A stretch of DNA of 64,000 nucleotides from Rhizobium rosettiformans W3 (GCF_004912135.1 NZ_STGU01000002.1:186001-250000), one strand, 5' to 3'. Numbered from the stretch's first letter, positions 17,609 to 26,761 are shown. Numbers and translations: made by a program. The notes: a model not told the origin generated them from the sequence alone.

Positions 17609-18943
17609 TCACGTCTCCACCACCTCGACCACCGGTCTCCCGTCGATCTCAAGCCTGACGCGCCCGCGCTCAGTGCTGACAAGGCGGATCGGCCCTGCCT
17701 TTTCCGAAAGGCGTCGACGCAGCAGGATCAGCCGCGTTTCCAGATTATCCTTGATATCAGGCAGCATCAGACTGCCCTCGCGACGGATCTCGCGGTTCAA
17801 GAACTCCTGCTTTCCGCTCTTCAGATATTCGTCGATCAGATATTTCAGCAACCGCCCCGGCACGCCGCGGATCAGGTAGTCGTCGTCGAGGAAGAGCGAG
17901 CCGTCGCGCGGATAAAAACGCAGCCGGAAGATCTTGGCTGACGTCGCGGCCGCCTGCGGTTCCGCGGTTGCGGCTGGCCGGGGCGCGGGGCGCTCCCGTT
18001 CCTGCTCGGCAAGCAGCAAGGCATGCGCAAGCTGCCCTGCGATGATCTCGAAGGCCTGCTCGTGGCCGTGGCGAAAGGCAAAGCGCGCCTCGGATTCGGC
18101 AAACAGCAGCCCGACGAGCCGTCCATGCGCCACCAGCGGCACGGCGATCTGGCTATAGGGCATGGAAAGCGCGGGCAGGGGAATGCTGTCGGCGTGCGAC
18201 AGCCCTGCCATCGAGCGCACCGCCTCCGCATAGCGTCGCCCGCGGCTGAGATCCGTGATGCGCACGGTCTGCCGGGTCGCCGCGGACACACCGATGATGC
18301 CTTCGCCGATCGGAACCTCCGCCCCGAAGCCGAAGCGGTCATAGCCATGGCTGCCGATGGTGATCATCCGCCGGGCGCTTTCGTCGGGCACCAGCACCAT
18401 CGCATGTCCGACACCGAAGAGGTGAGCGAGACCGTCGAGCGTCGTGTCGAGCAGGCTTTCCGTGTCGCCCGCCTGGCTGAGCAGCCGCGAGAGCTTCGAC
18501 GTCGCAGCCATGAGGTCGGGCGGATCGCGCTCAGGCGCGACCTCCAGCGGATGCGGCGCCGGCACCTCGCGGCAATCGGTCACCCGATAGATGTCGGCCG
18601 CCTTCAGCCGCATGACACTCGCCATGCCCTGTTCCAGGATCGCAAGATGCGCCGACAGCTTGTCGAAGAGTTCGCCATCGGTCTCGGAGCGATCGAAGAC
18701 GAGGTCGAGTATATGCTGGACGCCGGTCAGCCCGTTCACCACCATGACCGTGGCAAGCCCATTCTTTGCAACATTGTGGGCCGTCTTGGAGAAGAACTGG
18801 TTGGACAGCGCCACGTGGTGATCGTCGACGTAATGCACATGGCTGAGATAGGAGACATTCGGCATGCCGTCCGCATCGGTCGTGGCGATGACGGACGGGA
18901 TGACCCCTTCGAAACTGTCGCGGATGCGGCTGAGCGGGATCAT
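17609..18943 (-). CDS. Candidate one-component regulator: PNPOx-like split barrel, GAF, winged-helix
   Basis: A 444-residue soluble protein with three modules. Residues 1-130 form a pyridoxamine-phosphate-oxidase-like split barrel (PSVIATTDADGMPNVSYLSH, then ALSNQFFSKTAHN) that in this superfamily binds FMN, F420 or heme. Residues 150-320 form a GAF domain (GEGIIGVSAATRQTVRITDL, IAVPLVAHGRLVGLL). Residues 350-444 match the OmpR-type DNA-binding winged helix (GRLLKYLIDEYLKSG, RREGSLMLPDIKDNLETRL, LRRRLSEKAGPI). The gene overlaps its partner at 18940 by ATGA. It probably acts on the TTAG array at 19463; sensing chemistry and DNA binding are inference. Confidence 0.8.
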   Translation of the reverse strand: MIPLSRIRDSFEGVIPSVIATTDADGMPNVSYLSHVHYVDDHHVALSNQFFSKTAHNVAKNGLATVMVVNGLTGVQHILDLVFDRSETDGELFDKLSAHLAILEQGMASVMRLKAADIYRVTDCREVPAPHPLEVAPERDPPDLMAATSKLSRLLSQAGDTESLLDTTLDGLAHLFGVGHAMVLVPDESARRMITIGSHGYDRFGFGAEVPIGEGIIGVSAATRQTVRITDLSRGRRYAEAVRSMAGLSHADSIPLPALSMPYSQIAVPLVAHGRLVGLLFAESEARFAFRHGHEQAFEIIAGQLAHALLLAEQERERPAPRPAATAEPQAAATSAKIFRLRFYPRDGSLFLDDDYLIRGVPGRLLKYLIDEYLKSGKQEFLNREIRREGSLMLPDIKDNLETRLILLRRRLSEKAGPIRLVSTERGRVRLEIDGRPVVEVVET

Positions 18944-19428
18944 GCAGGGTCTCGCGCAAGCGAAAGATCGCCGAGCCGTCGCCCGGCGCCGGGCCCCGGT
19001 GTCTGGTCGAAGACGTCGGTCGGCCGGAAGGAGATGTGGAAGAGATCTTGGTCCGAGAGCGTGCTGGAAAGCTGCAGCCGGGTGACGCCGAGGCTCGTCA
19101 TCAGCGCGAGTTGCGCGCGCACATAATGCTGCCCCCAGGCCGTCGCGGCCTCGTCCGCCGGCCCGCATGCGGCAATGATCCCCTTGATCTGGCAGGAGCG
19201 GTAATTGTCGGCCTGAACGAAGGTGGTAGAAACGGGCCGGCCCGGTCGGGCTTCGGCCGCCGCCCGTGGCCACTGGCTCCGCGACACCAGTACATGCACG
19301 AGCCCGGTGCCACGGTCATGGCGCGCGCCGGATCCGCGGCCGATCATCGGGCGGTGCGTGTCGTCGCGCGTCGCCACCAGGATCATCACCTGGCCCTCGA
19401 TGAACTGTGCCACCTCGGATTCAAGCAC
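18940..19428 (-). CDS. PNPOx-like split-barrel flavoprotein
   Basis: A 162-residue single-domain protein of the pyridoxamine 5'-phosphate oxidase-like fold (QVMILVATRDDTHRPMIGRG, then RSCQIKGIIAACGPADEA). Members bind FMN, F420 or heme and act as oxidoreductases or sensors. Its TGA overlaps the ATG of the GAF/winged-helix regulator in an ATGA junction, so the two are co-translated and may form a complex. The start at 19428 is the first in-frame ATG after the TTAG repeat region. Confidence 0.78.
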   Translation of the reverse strand: MLESEVAQFIEGQVMILVATRDDTHRPMIGRGSGARHDRGTGLVHVLVSRSQWPRAAAEARPGRPVSTTFVQADNYRSCQIKGIIAACGPADEAATAWGQHYVRAQLALMTSLGVTRLQLSSTLSDQDLFHISFRPTDVFDQTPGPGAGRRLGDLSLARDPA

Positions 19429-19462
19429 CTTTCGCCCTCCGGAAAGGCCGCAGATTATGCGC

Positions 19463-19508
19463 TTAGGATAGTCTTAGCAATCGCGCCTACGCCTTAGGAT
19501 TGTTTTAG
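19463..19508. promoter_or_regulatory. Phased array of four TTAG boxes between divergent operons
   Basis: TTAG occurs at 19463-19466, 19474-19477, 19494-19497 and 19505-19508. The boxes sit in two near-identical 17-bp direct repeats (CTTAGGATAGTCTTAGC and CTTAGGATTGTTTTAGG) with starts 31 bp apart. The 11-bp steps place boxes on one helix face, the arrangement bound by OmpR-type winged-helix dimers. It lies 35 bp upstream of the flavoprotein start and 86 bp upstream of the hemerythrin-like start. Confidence 0.65.
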
Positions 19509-19593
19509 GAAGCCCCTTTTTTGGGACTGATCTATGCCCCTCGACATTCTCGCCGGGCCAGGGGGCAGGCGAAAGAAACATGAGGGAAAGACC

Positions 19594-20304
19594 ATGACAC
19601 ATCAGCATCATTCCATCACAGCCGTTCCTGATCTGAACGATCGTTACGATCTCTATGGCGCCGTCCACAAGGGACTGCGCAAGGCAGGCTGCGACCTGCT
19701 GGTCCGGCTCGGCGCAACCGATTTCGATGACGCCGCAGAAACAGAAGAGGTGCTCGGCCTGCTGCGCACCTATCTGATGCTCGCCGCAGCCCATGTCGGC
19801 CATGAGGATGATCACATCCATTCGGCACTCGCCGCGCGCGGTGTGGCAACCGACACCGTCGATCATCAGCACGACGATCACCGGGAGGCCTTCGAGGACC
19901 TCGAAAAGCTGGCCCGCGGCGTGGAGACATCCTGGCCCATGCATCGGCGCGCCAATGGCCGCCGTCTCTATCTCGCTTTCGCGGCCTATCTCGCGGAAGA
20001 CCTCGGCCACATGCATGAGGAGGAAACGGTGACGGCACCGGCCCTCTGGCGCCAGTTCACCGATGAGGAACTGCTTGCCATCGAGCTCAGGATCGTCTCG
20101 TCGCTGTCGCCGGAGAAGAACATGGCCTTCATGCGCATCATGATCCCGGCCATGAACCCACAGGAGCGCGCCGCCATGCTTGGCGCCATGCAGAAGGGCG
20201 CGCCGCCGGAAGTCTTCGATGCCGTCATCGAGTTTGCCGTCCGGCCGGCGCTCAACGCCAGGGCTTTCGGCGATCTCGCCGGCCGCCTGCAAATCGCAGC
20301 CTGA
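19594..20304 (+). CDS. Hemerythrin-like (HHE cation-binding) protein
   Basis: A 236-residue all-helical protein. Spaced metal-ligand candidates are AVHKGLR, AAAHVGHEDDHIHSAL, DHQHDDHREAFEDL and DLGHMHEEETVTAP, the pattern of HHE/hemerythrin-like diiron proteins that bind oxygen, nitric oxide or iron. The C-terminal third (NMAFMRIMIPAMNPQERAAM) resembles the helical extension of such proteins. The ATG at 19594 has GAGGGA eleven bases upstream, and the longer frame to 19534 is not protein-like. It is followed 11 bp later by yceI and is divergent from the flavin-fold regulator operon. Confidence 0.82.
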   Translation: MTHQHHSITAVPDLNDRYDLYGAVHKGLRKAGCDLLVRLGATDFDDAAETEEVLGLLRTYLMLAAAHVGHEDDHIHSALAARGVATDTVDHQHDDHREAFEDLEKLARGVETSWPMHRRANGRRLYLAFAAYLAEDLGHMHEEETVTAPALWRQFTDEELLAIELRIVSSLSPEKNMAFMRIMIPAMNPQERAAMLGAMQKGAPPEVFDAVIEFAVRPALNARAFGDLAGRLQIAA

Positions 20305-20315
20305 GGAGTACGACC

Positions 20316-20921
20316 ATGCATCGCATCGCACTCGCTTTTTTTCTGCTCGCCCCGGTTCCGGTTGTTCTGGCAGCACCCGCCGACACTGCGCCGACCGGGG
20401 TCTATGTCACGGACCCTGCCCATACGAGCCTCACCTGGAAGATCAGCCATTTCGGCCTCTCCAACTACACGGCCCGCTTCACCGGGCTGGAGGCGCGGCT
20501 CGACTGGAACGCCGAGCGACCGGAAGTCTCGACAATGACGGTCAGCGTCGATCCGCTCTCGGTGAGGACTGACTGTCCCCATCCCGAGGTGGAGGATTTC
20601 GACGGCAAGATCGGCGGCAATGCCGATTTCCTGGCGGCAAAGCCTATCAGCTTCAAGACCCGCTCGATCACCATGACCGGGGAGGGGACGGCGACGGTTC
20701 TGGGTGACCTGACCTTCCGCGGCGAGACCCATCCGGCAAGCCTCGACGTGCGGTTCAATGGGTCGGTCGCCGAACACCCGATGGACAAGAAGCCGAGGCT
20801 CGGCTTTTCCGCCACGGGCGTCGTCCACCGCACCGATTGGGGCCTCGGCTTTGCCGTGCCCGCACTCGGCGAAGACGTCGACGTCATGATCGAGGCGGAA
20901 TTCGTGCCGTTCGAAGGCTGA
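20316..20921 (+). CDS. YceI-family periplasmic lipocalin-like protein
   Basis: A 201-residue exported protein. The signal peptide (HRIALAFFLLAPVPVVLA) is followed by the YceI barrel: DPAHTSLTWKISHFGLSNY, then LGDLTFRGETHPASLDVRF and the end GEDVDVMIEAEFVPFEG. YceI proteins bind amphiphilic isoprenoid-type molecules and are often induced by stress or high pH. It is likely co-transcribed with the hemerythrin-like gene. This pairing suggests a redox or respiratory-quinone context, but that is inference. Confidence 0.88.
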   Translation: MHRIALAFFLLAPVPVVLAAPADTAPTGVYVTDPAHTSLTWKISHFGLSNYTARFTGLEARLDWNAERPEVSTMTVSVDPLSVRTDCPHPEVEDFDGKIGGNADFLAAKPISFKTRSITMTGEGTATVLGDLTFRGETHPASLDVRFNGSVAEHPMDKKPRLGFSATGVVHRTDWGLGFAVPALGEDVDVMIEAEFVPFEG

Positions 20922-20942
20922 GCGGAAACCCGTCCCGAATAC

Positions 20943-20976
20943 GGCCTCCGCAGGATCCGACGGTCCTGCGGAGGCC
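20943..20976. terminator. Bidirectional hairpin between convergent genes
   Basis: GGCCTCCGCAGGA (20943-20955) pairs perfectly with TCCTGCGGAGGCC (20964-20976) around an 8-nt loop between yceI and tam. There is no long T-run, so termination strength is uncertain. Confidence 0.6.
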
Positions 20977-20977
20977 T

Positions 20978-21748
20978 CTATGCGCGAACAGCCATCAGGA
21001 AGAGACGGGGAAAGGCAAGCAGCCGACGCCCGTCGGCCATCGGCGGATAGGCAGCGTCGATGCGGGTCAGATAGGCGCGGCGAAACGCATCGCGCAGCCC
21101 CGGTTCGACAGCCGCCAGATAGGGGCGAAAACCCGTGCCCTCGACCCAGTCGACGATCGCCTGCGCATTCGCCATCGGATGATAATAGACCGTGTGCCAG
21201 ACCTCGACTGTGCTCGACAGGGGCTGGAGACGTTCGAGATAGGTGGCAGGGCTCGGCAGCGGCCGGCGCCGCACCCGGCCATCGGCAAACGTTTGAGCCC
21301 AGGGCCCGTCCGCCCCCGTTTCCTCCATCGCCCTGTGGCTTGGCTCCCCGAGATTGTCGGGCATCTGCACCGCCAGCACGCCGCCCGGCGCCAGTGTCTG
21401 CATCAGATCGGCGAGCACATCGAGATGGCCCGGCACCCATTGGAAGACCGCATTGGCAAAGAGCAGGTTCGCCGGCGCGTCAGGCCGCCAGGTGGAAAGA
21501 TCGGCCTTGAGGAAGGATGTGAACGGCAACCGCGCACGCGCCTTCTCCAGCATGTCATCATCGCTGTCGAGGCCGCTCACGGCGCCGAGCCCGAAGCGCT
21601 CGACGAGCTGTTCCGTCGAATTGCCCGGCCCGCAGCCGAGATCGATGACCCGCTCGGCCGCCTCAATTGGCACCCGCGCGAGCAGATCCCGTGCCGGCCT
21701 CGTCCGCTCGTCTTCGAATTTCAGGTAGTCTTGCGCATTCCAGGCCAA
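20978..21748 (-). CDS. tam: Trans-aconitate 2-methyltransferase
   Basis: A protein of about 256 residues matching Tam: [20 protein letters not shown] at the N-terminus, SAM-binding [15 protein letters not shown], then [19 protein letters not shown]. Tam methylates trans-aconitate, an inhibitor of aconitase, using S-adenosylmethionine in the cytosol. The proper start appears to be TTG at 21748, with GGAGGAG six bases upstream; the ATG at 21766 precedes that ribosome-binding site and would add six unconserved residues. Confidence 0.9.
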   Translation of the reverse strand: MAWNAQDYLKFEDERTRPARDLLARVPIEAAERVIDLGCGPGNSTEQLVERFGLGAVSGLDSDDDMLEKARARLPFTSFLKADLSTWRPDAPANLLFANAVFQWVPGHLDVLADLMQTLAPGGVLAVQMPDNLGEPSHRAMEETGADGPWAQTFADGRVRRRPLPSPATYLERLQPLSSTVEVWHTVYYHPMANAQAIVDWVEGTGFRPYLAAVEPGLRDAFRRAYLTRIDAAYPPMADGRRLLAFPRLFLMAVRA

Positions 21749-21785
21749 ATCCGTCTCCTCCGGCATCTGATGCCGAGCGATGTCA

Positions 21786-22208
21786 TCACGCCGTGCGGCC
21801 ACCTTCGGCGAACGCGCGCCGCGCCCGCTCGATCTCGTCGCGATGCTCTTCGGCCCAGAGCCAGACGCCACAAAAGGCCTCGCCGAGGCTCTGCCCGAGG
21901 GGGGTAAGTTCATAGTCGACACGCGGCGGGATCACCGGATGCACCGTACGCTTCACCAGCCCGTCCTCCTCCATGCGGCGAACGGTCTGGGTCAGCATCT
22001 TCTGGCTGATGCCGCCGACGGTCCGCCCAAGCTGGGTGAAGCGCAGCGTGCCATGCTCCTCCAGCGCTTCCAGGATCAGCATGGTCCACTTGTCCGCCAC
22101 CTTGCCGATGATGTCGCGCACCAGCGCTTCCACCGCCGGATCGACGGGCGGATAGGCGGAACCGACCGTCTCAGGCTTGCGTTCCGCCGCGGCAGTCGCC
22201 TTGCTCAT
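21786..22208 (-). CDS. HxlR-family transcriptional regulator
   Basis: A 140-residue winged-helix protein of the HxlR (MarR-like) family: [20 protein letters not shown], then [20 protein letters not shown] and [20 protein letters not shown]. HxlR regulators often sense electrophiles or quinones and control a neighbouring oxidoreductase. Here the divergent neighbour is an SDR. There is no N-terminal cysteine of the redox-sensing subtype; the only cysteine is in AFCGVWLW near the C-terminus. Confidence 0.92.
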   Translation of the reverse strand: MSKATAAAERKPETVGSAYPPVDPAVEALVRDIIGKVADKWTMLILEALEEHGTLRFTQLGRTVGGISQKMLTQTVRRMEEDGLVKRTVHPVIPPRVDYELTPLGQSLGEAFCGVWLWAEEHRDEIERARRAFAEGGRTA

Positions 22209-22214
22209 CAGTCA

Positions 22215-22266
22215 CTCTCCAATCGGTAAGTATAATTCTTTTGGGTGCCTACTTCGTTATGGAGAG
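22215..22266. promoter_or_regulatory. Divergent HxlR/SDR control region with inverted repeats
   Basis: CTCTCC (22215-22220) mirrors GGAGAG (22261-22266), and AAGTA (22228-22232) mirrors TACTT (22250-22254). The nested inverted repeats span the short AT-rich space between the HxlR and SDR genes, which fits an HxlR operator. Assignment is by position only. Confidence 0.4.
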
Positions 22267-22311
22267 TATGGCGCCTAGTTTAGGTCAGCACAACAGCAAT
22301 GAGGTTTTCCC

Positions 22312-23082
22312 ATGCAAATGACAGGCAACACCATCCTCATCACCGGCGGCGGCTCGGGCATTGGCGCAGCACTCGCGCATCGCTTCCATGATCTCGGCAA
22401 CACCGTGATCATCGCGGGCCGTCGGCGCGAAGCCCTGGAGGAAGCGATCGGCGACCGGGCGAACATGCACGCTCTGGTGCTCGACATAGAGGATCCGGCC
22501 GCCATCAAGCGCTTCGCCGCAGAACTCGTCACCCGCTTCCCCGACACCAATGTGCTGATCAACAATGCCGGCATCATGCGCTTCGAGGTGCTCGACAAAT
22601 CCCGCGACCTCGGTGACGCGGAAGCGACCATCACCACCAACCTGCTCGGCCCGATCCGACTGACCGATGCTCTGGTCGAGCATCTCTCGGCGCGTCCGAA
22701 CGCTGCCGTCGTCAACGTCTCCTCGGGGCTTGCCTTCGTGCCGTTGGTGGACACACCCACCTATTCGGCCACCAAGGCCGCGATCCACAGCTATACGCAG
22801 AGCCTGCGGGCGGCGCTCGACGGCACAATCGAGGTCATCGAGCTCGCACCGCCTGCCGTCCAGACCGAGCTGACCCCCGGTCAGTCCAACCGCGAGGGCT
22901 ATCTGCCGCTCGATGCCTTCATCGACGAAGTCATGTCCCTTTTTTCGAAGGACCCCACGCCAGCCGAAATCCTTGTCGAGCGCGTCGGGTTCCTGCGCAA
23001 GGCAGAAGCCGAAAACCGCTTCGATCAGACCTTCGCCGCGATCAACGACTTCGCCCGCAAGGCGCGCGAAACAAAAGCCTGA
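22312..23082 (+). CDS. Short-chain dehydrogenase/reductase, DltE-like
   Basis: A 256-residue Rossmann-fold oxidoreductase. The cofactor loop is TGGGSGIG (residues 11-18), NNAG is present, the catalytic serine is in NVSSGL (137/138), and Y151 and K155 complete the YxxxK pair. It is classed with DltE-type SDRs, for which the substrate is usually unknown. It is divergent from the HxlR regulator, which likely controls it. The C-terminus (NRFDQTFAAINDFARKARE) is typical for the subgroup. Confidence 0.9.
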   Translation: MQMTGNTILITGGGSGIGAALAHRFHDLGNTVIIAGRRREALEEAIGDRANMHALVLDIEDPAAIKRFAAELVTRFPDTNVLINNAGIMRFEVLDKSRDLGDAEATITTNLLGPIRLTDALVEHLSARPNAAVVNVSSGLAFVPLVDTPTYSATKAAIHSYTQSLRAALDGTIEVIELAPPAVQTELTPGQSNREGYLPLDAFIDEVMSLFSKDPTPAEILVERVGFLRKAEAENRFDQTFAAINDFARKARETKA

Positions 23083-23135
23083 ACAGCCAGCCTGTTCCGC
23101 AGAGAGGGCCGCGCCGCTTCCGGTGCGGCCTCCGC

Positions 23136-23834
23136 TCACGCAGACCCGAGCAGTCCATCGAGTGATGCGACCACCTTGTTGGGCGCAAACGCCGCATATT
23201 CCTCCGGTGCATTGCTTCGGTTGATCCATTGACAGGTGAAGCCGAAAGCCTTGGCGCCGGCAATGTCCCAGCGGTTGGAGGACTGGAAGGCGATATCGGG
23301 CGCGGCAAGCCGATAGGTCGAGGTGACAAGCGCATAGGCCGCCGGCGCCGTCTTGTAGATCTTCAGCGCATCGACAGAGAAGATGTCGTCGAGCAGATGC
23401 CCGATGCCGGCAGCCTCGACGGCCTCGTCGAGCATTCGCCTCGTGCCATTGGAGAGGATCGCGATCTTGGCGCCGCTCTCGCGCAGTGCATAAAGCACGG
23501 CCGGCACTTCGGGAAAACAATCGAGCTTTCGATAGGCATCGAGAAGGTCGCCCCGCAGAGCCTTGTCGACGCCGGGAAACCGGCTGAAACAGAAGTCCAG
23601 TGCATCCTCGGTCAGCGCCTGGAAATCGCGGTACTGCCCCATAAGGCTCGTCACCCAGGTATATTCGAGCTGCTTCACCCGCCAGAGATCGGAAAAAGCC
23701 TGTGCATCCGGCCCCAGCGCTGCCGCATGACGCCGGACGGCGGCATGCACATCGAACAGCGTGCCATAGGCGTCGAAAACATAGGCCCTGGCCTCGCTGG
23801 CGCCAGCTTCACGGGGTGCGGTCTCGTCTGTCAT
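23136..23834 (-). CDS. Haloacid dehalogenase, type II
   Basis: A 232-residue HAD-superfamily hydrolase of the L-2-haloacid dehalogenase subgroup. The nucleophile D21 is in VFDAYGTLFDV, motif II is LSNGTRRML, the lysine is in VDALKIYKTAP, and FQSSNRWDIAGAKAFGF forms the last motif. It would hydrolyse a 2-haloacid to the 2-hydroxyacid; subgroup members with other substrates exist. All active-site positions look intact. It is convergent with the SDR gene. Confidence 0.88.
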   Translation of the reverse strand: MTDETAPREAGASEARAYVFDAYGTLFDVHAAVRRHAAALGPDAQAFSDLWRVKQLEYTWVTSLMGQYRDFQALTEDALDFCFSRFPGVDKALRGDLLDAYRKLDCFPEVPAVLYALRESGAKIAILSNGTRRMLDEAVEAAGIGHLLDDIFSVDALKIYKTAPAAYALVTSTYRLAAPDIAFQSSNRWDIAGAKAFGFTCQWINRSNAPEEYAAFAPNKVVASLDGLLGSA

Positions 23835-23922
23835 GAAAGCTCCTCCTCAAGGGAGGGTAGGGCGCAGTCACCACAGGTTCAAGCGCCGGAGTGACCAGTT
23901 CGGGCACCCCTTCGTGCGCAGA

Positions 23923-24135
23923 TCAGCTCCGCCGCGCCGCCAGTCTGCCCCGGTCGTGCTCTACCATCGAAAAACCGCGCTGCGTCAGCCGGAACTGCCG
24001 CTTCTGAAACTCGCCGCGCACCTCGACCAGCCCCTGTTCCTGCGCTTCGAAAAGCGTCTTCAGGCTCGTCCCCTTCGGCGGCGTCTGCCACTCCCGACCT
24101 TCCGCCGCATGCAGCAATACCATGATCTTGATCAT
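23923..24135 (-). CDS. Small conserved-looking hypothetical protein
   Basis: A 70-residue protein starting MIKIMVLLHAAEGREW. The central part (KTLFEAQEQGLVEVRGEFQK, then RQFRLTQRGFSMVEHDRGRL) has the alternation of a small winged-helix domain with a beta hairpin. It may be a minimal DNA-binding protein, but I do not recognise a family. GGAAAG lies about 10 bases before the ATG. It stands alone between the dehalogenase and the ROK regulator. Confidence 0.5.
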   Translation of the reverse strand: MIKIMVLLHAAEGREWQTPPKGTSLKTLFEAQEQGLVEVRGEFQKRQFRLTQRGFSMVEHDRGRLAARRS

Positions 24136-24271
24136 CGGGGTCTTTCCAAGCTCTCGTCTAATGTGCTGACCGTGCCCGCAGAAGGGTCGTCAGGATCAGG
24201 CGCTTCTATGCATGAGCTTACTTTGAAGGTCGATCGGAAATCTAAAGGCGTCATAGGGTCGCGCACACGAC

Positions 24272-25516
24272 TCACCCACCCAGATCCTGATCGATCTCCG
24301 TCAGCGCCCGATCCACATGCCCCTCGAAGACCAGCGTCTCTTCTTCGGTGATGATCAGGATTTCCGGCGCGCCGCGCACGCGCACATGCTGCGATTGCGC
24401 CAATCCCTCGTCCAGTCCGCGGGTCAGGAGATCCATGAAGCGCGTGCCCGGACCGGTGATCGCGATCGGCATCGTCTCTTCCGCTAGGCTCAGCATGCGC
24501 GACAATCCCTGACCGAGCGCAAGTCCCGCCTGGCGGAAGGCATATTCAGATGCCCGGTGGCCCTGGCGGGCACGGCTTGCGATCTTCTCCATCTCGAGAA
24601 GCGGCACGAATTTCGCCGGGATCGTGTCCGGCGGCACTTCAAACGCCATGCGCAGGATGCCGTAGAAGCCGGCAGAAGCCTCGATGCAGCCGATCGCGCC
24701 ACAGCGGCAGCGCTTGCCGTCATCGGCATGCAGCATATGGCCGAAATTCGGCGCCCGGAATTCGAGGTCGCCATGCTGGTCGCGATAGGCAATCCCGAGC
24801 CCGATCGAATGGCCGAGCGACAGCGTGGCGAGCGAGACGAGCGGCGCGCCCCGGTTCTTTTCCAGCCGCAGCGCCAGCGCATGGGTCACAAGCAGGCTCT
24901 CGTTGAAGAGGTGGACCCGACTGCCGGCGAAATCCGCCAGTGCCGATTGGAAGTCGAGCTCCTCATAGCCGAAGACCGGCGACCAGAGCAGTCTGGCGCC
25001 GTCGCGGTCGACCAGACCCTTGCTCGAAATCGAGATTGTGGAGATGGCGGCAGCCGGCAGCCGCGAGCGCTGGATCAGCCGTTCGATGGCAGCACGAAAC
25101 GCCTGAAGAAAGCGCCGCGGCGATTCCGGCCCCTGTTCGCGCGCCTCCTCGAATCGGTCGATCATCGTGCCGCGATAGTCGGCCAGGGAATACTGAACGG
25201 CATGCGAGGAGATGCGAACGGCAATCACGTGCGCGGCGTCTCTTTTGCGGGCGAAGAGCGCGCGTGGACGCCCGCGCTGGCCGGCATTGGCGACTTCGCG
25301 CCGTTCCAGCAAACCATTTTTCTCGAGATGCGAGGTAATTGCCGAAACGGTCGCGGACGAGAGCCCCGTCGCTGCGGAAAGATCGGTATGCGCCAGCGGC
25401 CCCTCCCGCCGCAACGCCTTGAGCACCAGCCCGTTGTTCTGATGGCGAACGGCCTCCGTGCTCGCCCTCGGACTGGCAGTCATGATGGGTCTGTCGCCCG
25501 CTCTTGTATGGTCCAC
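24272..25516 (-). CDS. ROK-family transcriptional repressor (XylR-type)
   Basis: A protein of about 414 residues: an N-terminal winged helix ([20 protein letters not shown], then [18 protein letters not shown]) and a ROK sugar-kinase-like domain. The ROK zinc motif is [14 protein letters not shown]. The family controls sugar catabolism, and here it faces xylFHG, so xylose or a related sugar is the probable effector. GTG at 25516 was chosen because GGGAGGAG stands six bases upstream; the ATG at 25483 lacks a ribosome-binding site. The sugar-kinase active site is not obviously complete. Confidence 0.9.
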   Translation of the reverse strand: MDHTRAGDRPIMTASPRASTEAVRHQNNGLVLKALRREGPLAHTDLSAATGLSSATVSAITSHLEKNGLLERREVANAGQRGRPRALFARKRDAAHVIAVRISSHAVQYSLADYRGTMIDRFEEAREQGPESPRRFLQAFRAAIERLIQRSRLPAAAISTISISSKGLVDRDGARLLWSPVFGYEELDFQSALADFAGSRVHLFNESLLVTHALALRLEKNRGAPLVSLATLSLGHSIGLGIAYRDQHGDLEFRAPNFGHMLHADDGKRCRCGAIGCIEASAGFYGILRMAFEVPPDTIPAKFVPLLEMEKIASRARQGHRASEYAFRQAGLALGQGLSRMLSLAEETMPIAITGPGTRFMDLLTRGLDEGLAQSQHVRVRGAPEILIITEEETLVFEGHVDRALTEIDQDLGG

Positions 25517-25573
25517 CGCATGCTCCTCCCAAAGCATTTGGTCACTGTCTTTGCAAGCCTCCTCCGGCCTGTG

Positions 25574-25623
25574 TTGACAGGGTGGGAATCTTCTGCCAGT
25601 TATTTTCTCGACTGTCGAGAAAA
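25574..25623 (+). promoter_or_regulatory. xylF promoter with perfect 21-bp ROK operator
   Basis: TTGACA (25574-25579) is a perfect -35 element, and a weak -10 (AGTTAT) begins 18 bp later. TTTTCTCGAC (25603-25612), a central T and GTCGAGAAAA (25614-25623) form a perfect inverted repeat overlapping the -10/+1 region. It is placed to repress xylF and also lies 87 bp upstream of the ROK start. Similar T-rich CTCGA...TCGAG sites are typical of ROK regulators. Confidence 0.75.
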
Positions 25624-25720
25624 ACCATTGGACGGGGGTCCATGGGGTAAGGGCAGTTTCGCAGCGGGTCGTAGGTTGGGAGGTCTTCCGACGGTCCGCT
25701 ATCACCTTGGGAGGTTTAAA

Positions 25721-26761
25721 ATGAAATCCGTTATGAAGCTGATGGCAGCCACTGCCGTCATCGTGAGCCTGCATTCTGTCGCCAACGCCGAAGGCCTGAC
25801 GGTCGGCGTTTCCTGGTCGAACTTCCAGGAAGAGCGTTGGAAGACCGACGAAGCCGCGATCAAGGCAGCACTTGAAGCCGCTGGCAACAAGTACATCTCT
25901 GCCGACGCTCAGACGTCTGCCGCCAAGCAGCTGACCGACATCGAAAGCCTGATCGCACAGGGCGCAAACGCTCTGATCGTTCTGGCCCAGGATTCCGAAG
26001 CCATCGGCCCGGCCATCGAAAAGGCCACCGCTGAAGGTATCCCGGTCGTCGGCTACGACCGCCTGATCGAAAACCCGGATGCCTACTACATCACCTTCGA
26101 CAACAAGGAAGTCGGCCGCATGCAGGCCCGCGAAGTGTTCAAGGTGAAGCCGGAAGGCAACTACGTCTTCATCAAGGGCGCCTCGACCGACCCGAACTCG
26201 GACTTCCTCTACTCCGGTCAGATGGAAGTGCTGAAGGAAGCCATTGACTCGGGCAAGATCAAGAACGTCGGCGAAGCCTATACCGACGGCTGGAAGCCGG
26301 AAGCTGCCCAGAAGAACATGGAGCAGTTCCTGACCGCCAACAACAACGCCGTTGACGCTGTTGTTTCGTCGAACGACGGCATGGCCGGTGGTGTTGTCGC
26401 CGCTCTCGAAGCCCAGGGTCTCGCTGGTTCCGTTCCGGTCTCCGGTCAGGACGGCGACAAGGCCGCTCTGAACCGCGTCGCACTCGGCACGCAGACCGTG
26501 TCTGTCTGGAAGGACAGCCGCGAACTCGGCAAGAAGGCCGCCGAAATCGCCAACGAACTCGCCGCTGGCAAGTCAATGGACGAAATCGAAGGCACCGTGA
26601 AGTTCTCCGGCGGCCCGAAGGGCACCGAAATGAACTCCTACTTCATCGCTCCGCTGCCGATCACCAAGGAAAACCTCAACGTCGTCATCGACGCTGGCTG
26701 GATCTCCAAGGAAGAAGCATGCCAGGGCGTTGCCGCCGGCTCGGTTGCCGCCTGCAACTGA
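25721..26761 (+). CDS. xylF: Xylose-type ABC transporter substrate-binding protein
   Basis: A 346-residue periplasmic binding protein of the XylF/RbsB class. The signal peptide ([20 protein letters not shown], then ANA) precedes the two-lobe fold: [20 protein letters not shown], then [20 protein letters not shown] and [25 protein letters not shown] lies seven bases before the ATG. It is first in an operon with xylH and xylG; a hairpin after the gene probably raises its expression over the membrane components. Codon use is strongly biased, as expected for an abundant protein. Sugar specificity is inferred from family. Confidence 0.9.
   Translation: MKSVMKLMAATAVIVSLHSVANAEGLTVGVSWSNFQEERWKTDEAAIKAALEAAGNKYISADAQTSAAKQLTDIESLIAQGANALIVLAQDSEAIGPAIEKATAEGIPVVGYDRLIENPDAYYITFDNKEVGRMQAREVFKVKPEGNYVFIKGASTDPNSDFLYSGQMEVLKEAIDSGKIKNVGEAYTDGWKPEAAQKNMEQFLTANNNAVDAVVSSNDGMAGGVVAALEAQGLAGSVPVSGQDGDKAALNRVALGTQTVSVWKDSRELGKKAAEIANELAAGKSMDEIEGTVKFSGGPKGTEMNSYFIAPLPITKENLNVVIDAGWISKEEACQGVAAGSVAACN

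Noticed and set aside
24557..25720. Long in-frame upstream extension of xylF
   Set aside because: The first 388 codons are antisense to the ROK gene, and the signal peptide and ribosome-binding site clearly place the start at 25721.
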